Assembly: GCF_039522525.1 (NCBI RefSeq)
Contig: NZ_BAAADO010000003.1
Location: forward strand, 372,001-436,000
Source of the DNA: Salinibacillus aidingensis
Lineage (GTDB): Bacteria > Bacillota > Bacilli > Bacillales > Alkalibacillaceae
Direction of reading: 5' to 3'
Length of the DNA stretch: 64,000 nucleotides
Position numbers and translations under genes: made by a program. This document shows, in pieces, positions 58,617 to 64,000 of this stretch (position 1 is the first letter of the stretch; every line of letters starts with the position of its first letter). The notes under the pieces are model-generated. The model saw only the letters and a list, made by a program, of their open reading frames with translations, did no database searches and was not told where the DNA came from.

Positions 58617-60080
58617 TTAGCTGGCAGCCTGTTGAACGGCCTTCTTATCTGGAAATACTAAGCTGAATACAACTCCAACAATCAGACAGACAAAGAAGGT
58701 TCCTGCCCTGGCTGACACTACAGCCTCCAGCGGGGACAGTGTCCAGATAATTGCACTGAAAAAGCCTGTTATGATGGTCGCAATGACTCCAATTCCGGAA
58801 GTTTTCTTCCAAAAGAATGTCAAAAGAACGACGACTGAAAATGTATTACCGATTCCTGCCCAGGCAAAGCCGACCACACCCCCGACAAATGAGTCAGATA
58901 ATAATGAAATAATGATTCCGAGGATTCCGCCAATAATAACGGTTATTCTTGATATTTTAACAATGGTGCTTTCTTTGGCTTTAATTCCAAATGTTTTGTG
59001 GATGATGTCTTCACTAATGGACGTTGTAACCACCAGCAATTGAGAAGATGCAGTCGACATAATTGCAGCGAGGATTGCAGCAAAGATAATCCCTGCGATC
59101 CATGGTGGCAGCAATTCAGAAACCATATAAGGAAGAATCATTTCCGAATCTGTAATCGTGTCCTGTTTGTAGAGGACAGATCCCAGAATGCCTACTAAAA
59201 ATGCTCCAATATAGACGACAATGGTCCAGAAAAAGGCCACCCATTTTGCCGTCTTTAACTCTTTTTCACTTTTAATCGCCATAAAACGTGAACTGAGCTG
59301 AGGCTGTCCTCCAAGAAACCCGAAGAACCACGAGAAGTTCGTTAATAACATGGCTCCGAGTGCCAGGCCGGAAAGACCGCCAAACCACTGGTCAGCTCCA
59401 TTTCCCATAGAGGCCAGGGATTGACTGATGGATAAATCACTTTGCTGGATTTCCATAAAAGCAGCGATAGGCACAATGATAAATGCCAGTACCATTAACG
59501 CACTTTGAACCGCATCCGTCCATACTACGGACATAAATCCCCCCATGCATGCATAGGCAATGACAATAATCGCAACGATGATTGTTCCCCATGTAATATC
59601 AATTCCGGATATGGAATACAGTGTTTTACCAGTCCCGGAAAACTGCCCGGCAATATAAAACAGGGAGAAGGCTCCCATTATAATGGCAGATAATAAACGG
59701 ATGATGGTCGCATGCTCAGGAAATTTCACCGCAAAATAATCCGGTAATGTATACACATCATATTTTTTTCTTTCATTAATAAACCTTCTTGATAAAAATA
59801 GCCATGAAAAAATAACACCAAAGAACATCCCTGATAAAAGCCAGATCCCGGAAAGACCTGCTAAGTATATAAATCCAACCGCCCCAAGAAACATGTAGGC
59901 GGATTCTGCTGTTGCTCTTTCAGAAAAGGCCAATACCCATCCAGGCAGTTTATCCCCGCCCAAAAAGTACTCTGAGGAATTGAGTTTTTTTCTGCTGAAG
60001 TAAATTCCTATTCCCAGTACAATGAGTAAATACACGGCAATTTCCACATAAATGATTATACTGTCTGCTGTTAAATTCAT
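58617..60080 (-). CDS. sodium:solute symporter (SSS family, PutP-like)
   Basis: The protein has 487 residues with about 13 membrane segments. It has YFLGGDKLPGWVLAFSERATAESAYMFLG near the start (Na+/substrate region), IAYACMGGFMSVVWTDAVQSALMV near residue 190, and AAILAAIMSTASSQLLVVTTSISEDI near residue 340, typical of proline/solute symporters. It resembles PutP/OpuE, but its substrate is not fixed. It is divergent from atcB-atcC with overlapping promoters, so it may import a thiazoline or sulfur compound instead of proline. Confidence 0.88.
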   Translation of the reverse strand: MNLTADSIIIYVEIAVYLLIVLGIGIYFSRKKLNSSEYFLGGDKLPGWVLAFSERATAESAYMFLGAVGFIYLAGLSGIWLLSGMFFGVIFSWLFLSRRFINERKKYDVYTLPDYFAVKFPEHATIIRLLSAIIMGAFSLFYIAGQFSGTGKTLYSISGIDITWGTIIVAIIVIAYACMGGFMSVVWTDAVQSALMVLAFIIVPIAAFMEIQQSDLSISQSLASMGNGADQWFGGLSGLALGAMLLTNFSWFFGFLGGQPQLSSRFMAIKSEKELKTAKWVAFFWTIVVYIGAFLVGILGSVLYKQDTITDSEMILPYMVSELLPPWIAGIIFAAILAAIMSTASSQLLVVTTSISEDIIHKTFGIKAKESTIVKISRITVIIGGILGIIISLLSDSFVGGVVGFAWAGIGNTFSVVVLLTFFWKKTSGIGVIATIITGFFSAIIWTLSPLEAVVSARAGTFFVCLIVGVVFSLVFPDKKAVQQAAS

Positions 60081-60117
60081 GATTTCCTCTCCCTTAAATC
60101 CTATTAAACTGATATGT

Positions 60118-60146
60118 TTTACAGTATTTATTGATTTTAATATAAT
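60118..60146 (+). promoter_or_regulatory. sigma-A type promoter of atcB-atcC
   Basis: TTTACA (60118-60123) and TATAAT (60141-60146) are separated by 17 bases, putting the start near 60153. The -10 box overlaps that of the opposing symporter promoter. Confidence 0.7.
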
Positions 60147-60171
60147 ATATGCAGAGAGAACTGTTTGTCAA
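60142..60171 (-). promoter_or_regulatory. sigma-A type promoter of the symporter gene
   Basis: On the minus strand TTGACA (60171-60166) and TATTAT (60147-60142) are separated by 18 bases. The start would be near 60136, and its -10 covers the same bases as the plus-strand promoter. Confidence 0.7.
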
Positions 60172-60200
60172 TCTATTAATGATAAAGGATGTGCAGAAGC

Positions 60201-60911
60201 ATGAATGAAACAAAAATCAATATACCACCATTGTCTATGGACGGGATTACGGCCAAGCTGTTTACGCATGTGGAAAAGTCCGTCATTCAGGATTTTGGAC
60301 AGGAGGGTAAGAAACTCATTGAGCAGGGGGTTGAAAATTTTGGATATAAGGATGCTGAAGAAATCGCGAAGCAGGCTACAGTTGACGGAATCAATCACAG
60401 ACTATTCAGCTATATTCCTAGGAATCACCGTGCAGATCGAAACTATGATGAAAATCTAACAATCTATGCTTTAATGGCGAAACTGTTTGCACAAATTGCC
60501 AAAGCCGTTGTTGCTCAATTCGGTGAAAAAGGAAAGGATGCCATTCGTGAGGGTGTTCGAACCTTTGGCGAAGAACGGGGGCGTGGCATTGCACAGCGAG
60601 CGCGAGCAAATGGAGAAAATAATGCGAGGGAAAACTACCTAACCAACTATGATATGCCAAGAAGTGAATTATTTACTTTTTCCACAGAATACAAAGAAGG
60701 TGAAATTGAGCAAAACTTTACTGTGTGCCCGTTTGGACAACAATGGGCGGACGACAGCATGCATGAATATGGGATTCTATATTGCCAAATGATTGATCCT
60801 GCTGTTGCGAAAGGGTTTAACCCGAATTTTGAAGTGGAACATGATCAATATATTTTAAGAGAAGGGAATTGTCATTTCCGATTTAAACTAAAGGATGAAG
60901 ACCATGATTAA
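60201..60911 (+). CDS. atcB: L-2-amino-thiazoline-4-carboxylic acid hydrolase (ATC hydrolase)
   Basis: The protein has 236 residues. The C-terminal half carries the family pattern FTVCPFGQQWAD (with a conserved Cys), EYGILYCQMIDPAVAKGFNP and REGNCHFRFKL. It should open the thiazoline ring of ATC to N-carbamoyl-L-cysteine (or the related S-form), which the next gene would finish. The N-terminal half contains two similar helical units (AKLF..V..FG..GK..I..GV..FG..IA) at about 14-55 and 93-135. ATG 60201 has AAAGGATGTG upstream. It overlaps the next gene by 8 bases. Confidence 0.88.
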   Translation: MNETKINIPPLSMDGITAKLFTHVEKSVIQDFGQEGKKLIEQGVENFGYKDAEEIAKQATVDGINHRLFSYIPRNHRADRNYDENLTIYALMAKLFAQIAKAVVAQFGEKGKDAIREGVRTFGEERGRGIAQRARANGENNARENYLTNYDMPRSELFTFSTEYKEGEIEQNFTVCPFGQQWADDSMHEYGILYCQMIDPAVAKGFNPNFEVEHDQYILREGNCHFRFKLKDEDHD

Positions 60912-62112
60912 TCGCAAACGTTTAATAAACCATATTGAGGAACTTTCCCAGATTGGAAGAACAGAAAACGGAGGAATCAACCGGTTTTCATTTACCGATG
61001 AAGAAAAGAAAGCTAATAAACTGGTTGAAGACTATATGAAAGAGGCCGGACTAAGTGTCCATTATGATGCGATTGGCAATCTTATTGGATCTGTGGAGGG
61101 TACAGAGGATCTGCCGGCCATCCTCCTGGGTTCGCATATCGATACAGTACCTGACGGGGGAAAATACGATGGCCCTGTAGGCGTTTTATCGGCCATTGAA
61201 GTCATGCATACGTTAAAAGATCAGGGGATAAAACCGAAGCATCCTGTTAAAGTTATTTCCTTCAGGGATGAAGAAGGAACGAGATTTGGCTTTGGGATGA
61301 TAGGAAGTCGGGCCGTTGCAGGAACCTTAACGACAGAAGATCTCCAAAGAGAGGATCAGAATGGAATAACAATCGAACAGGCGATGAAGGATGACGGTCT
61401 GGAAATCGATCATCTTGACACGGCACAATTAGAAAACATAAAGGCTTATCTGGAAATACACATCGAACAGGGAAAAGTCCTGGAATTCAATCATACAGGT
61501 GTAGGCAATGTAACAGGTATTGCCGGTCCATTATGGCTTAAATTCCATCTGGAGGGACTTGCCGAGCATGCAGGAGCTACACCGATGGATCAGCGCCACG
61601 ATGCACTTACAGCTGCCAGTCACATCATAACGGAGATCGAAAAAATTGCAAATCAGTTTCAGGATGCTGTAGCAACCGTTGGAAAAGTAGCAGTGAAGCC
61701 AAACGGTGTGAATGTCATTCCGGGCGAAGTGGAGTTTACAGCCGATATCCGAAGTATTGATGAAAGTGAAAGAAACTCTATCGAACAAAAAATAAAAGAT
61801 TTTGCACAAAACATAGCAAATGATAGAAATGTATCCTTGCAAATTTCTGAACTGCAGCGTGTTGAACCGGTCCTATGTGATGAGGATATTCAAAAAGCAA
61901 TTAAGGAAAGCATCCATGAACTGGAAGAGAACGTGGTAAGTCTTCCGAGTGGAGCAGGTCACGATGCAATGCAATTTAAAAATAACTTTCCAGTCGGGAT
62001 GATTTTTGTCAGGTCTGTTAATGGAATCAGTCATAATCCTAAGGAATATTCCCTGGACGAGGATATCGAACAAGCAGCCAATGTCCTTTATAAAACGTTA
62101 AACCGTCTGTAA
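60904..62112 (+). CDS. atcC: N-carbamoyl-L-amino acid hydrolase (M20 family, AtcC-like)
   Basis: The protein has 402 residues. It has the M20 metal site GSHIDTVPDGGKYDG near residue 80, FRDEEGTRFG with the catalytic Glu, EIHIEQGKVLE, a lid domain with GLAEHAGATPMDQRHD, and PSGAGHDAM. It belongs to the hydantoinase/carbamoylase amidase group. Overlap with the ATC hydrolase suggests it cleaves N-carbamoyl-L-cysteine to cysteine, carbon dioxide and ammonia, as in Pseudomonas. The ATG at 60904 has AAAGGATG upstream. Allantoate or ureido substrates are the alternative. Confidence 0.87.
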   Translation: MINRKRLINHIEELSQIGRTENGGINRFSFTDEEKKANKLVEDYMKEAGLSVHYDAIGNLIGSVEGTEDLPAILLGSHIDTVPDGGKYDGPVGVLSAIEVMHTLKDQGIKPKHPVKVISFRDEEGTRFGFGMIGSRAVAGTLTTEDLQREDQNGITIEQAMKDDGLEIDHLDTAQLENIKAYLEIHIEQGKVLEFNHTGVGNVTGIAGPLWLKFHLEGLAEHAGATPMDQRHDALTAASHIITEIEKIANQFQDAVATVGKVAVKPNGVNVIPGEVEFTADIRSIDESERNSIEQKIKDFAQNIANDRNVSLQISELQRVEPVLCDEDIQKAIKESIHELEENVVSLPSGAGHDAMQFKNNFPVGMIFVRSVNGISHNPKEYSLDEDIEQAANVLYKTLNRL

Positions 62113-62114
62113 CA

Positions 62115-62146
62115 GCCTGAAATGAATCATAAGTATTCAGGTTTTT
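62115..62146 (+). terminator. atcC terminator 1
   Basis: CCTGAA and TTCAGG pair around about 14 bases, followed by TTTTT, starting three bases after the atcC stop. Confidence 0.65.
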
Positions 62147-62151
62147 GCAGC

Positions 62152-62187
62152 AAGAGCTATTCTCCAGGAAGGGGAGTAGCTCTTTTT
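62152..62187 (+). terminator. atcC terminator 2
   Basis: AAGAGCTATTCTCC pairs with GGAGTAGCTCTTT (one mismatch) and is followed by T residues. It is a second, stronger terminator in tandem. Confidence 0.85.
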
Positions 62188-62237
62188 GTTGAATAGGAAA
62201 AGTGGTAAATCTTTTACAGAAAATGGAGGGGCGGAAT

Positions 62238-62633
62238 ATGGAGCCACATCTGAAGAATTTTACCGAGATGCATGACCAGTTTCTCCTGGATTGGAACAAA
62301 GCTATGCAATCCGGGGATACTTCAGCATTAGAAAGGATGGCTGAAGACTATTATGTAGTTTTTTTTAATAATGGAGCTGCTAAGCCGATGATATTCAATC
62401 GGGAAGAGGCGATTCAGGGGATGAAGCAATCCGTTCAGCAGCATTCAGGGGCCAAAAAGAAATTTCATAACAGGGTGATTCGGTTGAAGGAACATGGCCA
62501 TGCTGTGGTATTCTATGAACAAACCCTTGAAAAGGAAGGAACGATATTGGCGAGGCTGTTTACGATTGAAAACTGGCAGTTGATCAGTGGTGAATGGCTG
62601 CTGGTGCGGGAAACCGAAGAGCCTGTAAGTTAG
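62238..62633 (+). CDS. SnoaL/NTF2-like (DUF4440-type) protein
   Basis: The protein has 131 residues. It has LKNFTEMHDQFLLDWNKAMQSGD and ALERMAEDYYVVFFNNGAAKP, then FNREEAIQGMKQSV, followed by beta strands ending LFTIENWQLISGEWLLVRETEE, as in NTF2-fold proteins. This fold hosts small-molecule binding or isomerase activity; the ligand is unknown. ATG 62238 follows GGAGGGG by 6 bases; an upstream in-frame start lacks a ribosome site. Confidence 0.78.
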   Translation: MEPHLKNFTEMHDQFLLDWNKAMQSGDTSALERMAEDYYVVFFNNGAAKPMIFNREEAIQGMKQSVQQHSGAKKKFHNRVIRLKEHGHAVVFYEQTLEKEGTILARLFTIENWQLISGEWLLVRETEEPVS

Positions 62634-62732
62634 TTTATTCCTTCCTCTATTATCTAAGGGGTTAGCCAATAATTAATAATCCTGAGGCAATAATAGTAAT
62701 GGATAGCTATGTGTAATGAGGAGGTTGCAGTC

Positions 62733-63431
62733 GTGCGAACGTTATTAATTGTGTCACATCCAGACATTATCGAGTCCTACAGTCAGCAGTATTTTCTAAA
62801 CGGAATAAAAGATTTCAGCAATATAACGGTTCACCATTTAGAAAATCTTTATCCTGACTGGAATATTGATGTCAGGAAAGAACAGGAGCTTCTAAGAGAA
62901 CATGATCGAATTATTTTTCAGTTTCCTTTCTACTGGTACAGCTCCCCGCCCTTATTAAAGCACTGGCAGGATGTTGTTTTAGAAGAAGGGGTGACCCATG
63001 GCCCTCGTGGCGGAATCTTGGAGGGTAAGGAATTTGGATTAGTTTTAATGATTGGCGTATCAGAAAAAGAGTATCGGGCTGGCGGCAATGAGCAATTTAC
63101 CATAAGTGAACTGACAAAACCTTTTCAGGCCATGGCGGGTAAAACTGGAATGCACTATCTTCCTCCGTTTGAAATATACCAATTTGTCTACACGGAGGAT
63201 GACAGGAAAATGGATATTCTGATTCCCTATTGGCAAATGCTTACGATGGAGAATAATGACAGTCTGGCAACTCGTGAAAATTGGCTGATGGACCTTCTGG
63301 AAGACGTAATTAACACCAGTGAAGGCACAGATGAACAGAACATATTGGAGTATGCGAAAAACATTATTGAAGAAAATCAATCAGAAATAGAGGATTTAAA
63401 AATTGTCCTGAATCAGATGTATCATCGTTAA
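62733..63431 (+). CDS. flavodoxin-fold NAD(P)H oxidoreductase with C-terminal extension
   Basis: The protein has 232 residues. It has RTLLIVSHPDIIESYSQQYF at the start, HDRIIFQFPFYWYSSPPLLKHWQDVVLEEG near residue 65-95 and GVSEKEYRAGGNEQFTISELTKPF, the pattern of the KefF/YwrO/NQO1-like quinone reductase family. A C-terminal acidic extension of about 50 residues (EGTDEQNILEYAKNII to the end) is not part of the usual domain. It probably reduces quinones or nitro compounds using FMN. GTG 62733 has GAGGAGG 8 bases upstream. Confidence 0.87.
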   Translation: MRTLLIVSHPDIIESYSQQYFLNGIKDFSNITVHHLENLYPDWNIDVRKEQELLREHDRIIFQFPFYWYSSPPLLKHWQDVVLEEGVTHGPRGGILEGKEFGLVLMIGVSEKEYRAGGNEQFTISELTKPFQAMAGKTGMHYLPPFEIYQFVYTEDDRKMDILIPYWQMLTMENNDSLATRENWLMDLLEDVINTSEGTDEQNILEYAKNIIEENQSEIEDLKIVLNQMYHR

Positions 63432-63446
63432 GAGAGGTGGATAAAC

Positions 63447-63629
63447 ATGGAACAAAACGCATGGATTCATGAACAATTACAGCACTTATTTACGAACACC
63501 GATGACTATAATCGGCGTACACTGATCAAAGCGGCCCAGGACTTGATCAGAGAACAGGAAAAACGTATTTACCAGATGGAAGGAGAAATCGAAGGAACCA
63601 TCTGGAGCCCGAAAAGATGGGGAGAGTAA
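63447..63629 (+). CDS. small helical hypothetical protein (60 aa)
   Basis: The product starts MEQNAWIHEQLQHLFTN, continues DDYNRRTLIKAAQDLIREQE and ends SPKRWGE. It is soluble and mainly helical. AGAGAGGTGGATAAAC precedes the ATG, a good ribosome site, and it lies 15 bases after the oxidoreductase stop, so it is probably the next cistron. I do not recognise the family. Confidence 0.7.
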   Translation: MEQNAWIHEQLQHLFTNTDDYNRRTLIKAAQDLIREQEKRIYQMEGEIEGTIWSPKRWGE

Positions 63630-63656
63630 ATGTGGAGTGGGATATGGAGGGATAGG

Positions 63657-64000
63657 ATGAAAGATTTGATACAAATAGATGGGGAAGAAAAAACAATGCA
63701 TACGTTAGCGAATCTTTACCAAAAGGTTTGGGGACTAAAGGATCATCAATCTATTTATAAAAACTTTTTAAAGCACACAACCTATGAGGGGTATAAAGGG
63801 TTAGCTGCTGAAAATAGAGAAGGCGAAATAATCGGTTTTGCCTATGGGTACACATCTCTGCCAGGGCAATATTATAACAGTTTACTAATCAGGGAGTTCC
63901 GTTCAGAAGAGAAAGAAAAATGGTTTTGTAACTGCTTTGAATTTGTTGAGCTGTTGGTTGATCCATTGTATCGAAAACAAGGCTATGGCAGGATGTTGGC
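63657..64000 (+). CDS. GNAT-family acetyltransferase, N-terminal part
   Basis: The ATG at 63657 follows GGAGG by 6 bases. About 114 codons are visible. The frame starts MKDLIQIDGEEKTMHTLANL, contains GLAAENREGEIIGFAYGYTS and reaches VELLVDPLYRKQGYGRML, where the V-x-P-x-x-R-x-x-G-x-G acetyl-CoA motif begins before the window ends. The substrate is unknown; the gene continues past the right edge. Confidence 0.85.
   Translation, partial: MKDLIQIDGEEKTMHTLANLYQKVWGLKDHQSIYKNFLKHTTYEGYKGLAAENREGEIIGFAYGYTSLPGQYYNSLLIREFRSEEKEKWFCNCFEFVELLVDPLYRKQGYGRML

Overview
The window reads as one stretch of chromosome from a spore-forming member of the Bacillaceae. The gene order follows the Bacillus subtilis fabF-yjbA-trpS-opp-yjbC-spx-yjbE-mecA-coiA-pepF-yjbH/I/K-relQ(yjbM)-nadK(yjbN)-yjbO-prpE block. 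Spore germination, coat and YjcZ-type genes, a T-box before trpS, AGGAGG-type ribosome sites and roughly 40% G+C fit the same group. Many proteins are acidic (OppA, MecA, the DVDV-repeat protein), so a moderately halophilic relative such as Halobacillus, Virgibacillus or Pontibacillus is plausible, but genus is a guess. No prophage, CRISPR array, rRNA or intact transposase gene was seen.

Layout. 1-3.7 kb: end of fabF, an LCP cell-wall protein, yjbA, and trpS with its T-box. 4.2-10.7 kb: oppABCDF peptide importer with a hairpin between oppA and oppB. 10.9-21.2 kb: secreted glycoside-hydrolase-like protein, yjbC-spx, TerC protein, mecA, cardiolipin synthase, coiA, pepF. 21.5-28.1 kb: yjbH-yjbI and yjbK on the minus strand, relQ-nadK-rluD on the plus strand, prpE and rodA. 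28.5-35.6 kb: mgtE, cotO and small spore-type proteins, DUF421, yjcF-G-H, a PgpA-family gene, a secreted DUF3298-type protein. 36-43 kb: C39-peptidase lipoprotein; a decaying DUF59/DUF2249/Crp-Fnr/membrane-protein locus; ykoP, ykoQ and ykoN homologues. 43.1-49 kb: a four-gene ger germination operon and a cluster of YjcZ-type micro-genes. 49.3-57.5 kb: an acetolactate-synthase-like plus aldehyde dehydrogenase pair, glutamate dehydrogenase, DUF3231, VOC, GNAT, Hsp20 and tRNA-Val. 58-64 kb: a cupin pseudogene, a sodium/solute symporter divergent from an atcB-atcC (thiazoline carboxylate to cysteine) operon, then small enzymes and a truncated GNAT gene.

Functional links. Spx, its ClpXP adaptor YjbH and the ClpC adaptor MecA lie within about 9 kb of each other. 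YjbH is cotranscribed with the truncated haemoglobin YjbI. RelQ, NAD kinase and a pseudouridine synthase form one operon. The ger operon, CotO, the YjcZ proteins and Gly/Pro-rich proteins form a spore-related second half.

The most unusual content is repetitive. An intergenic element of about 155 bp with two large hairpins and fixed ends (target-side TTTAT, then CACG; right end CACTTTAT) occurs in five long and three partial copies. It looks like a non-autonomous IS200/IS605-type element. A second family, of REP-like palindromes (GGGGACAGTCCC with TTAACGCGTTAA cores), occurs at seven places. Members of both families reach into gene ends and supply stop codons or C-terminal codons.
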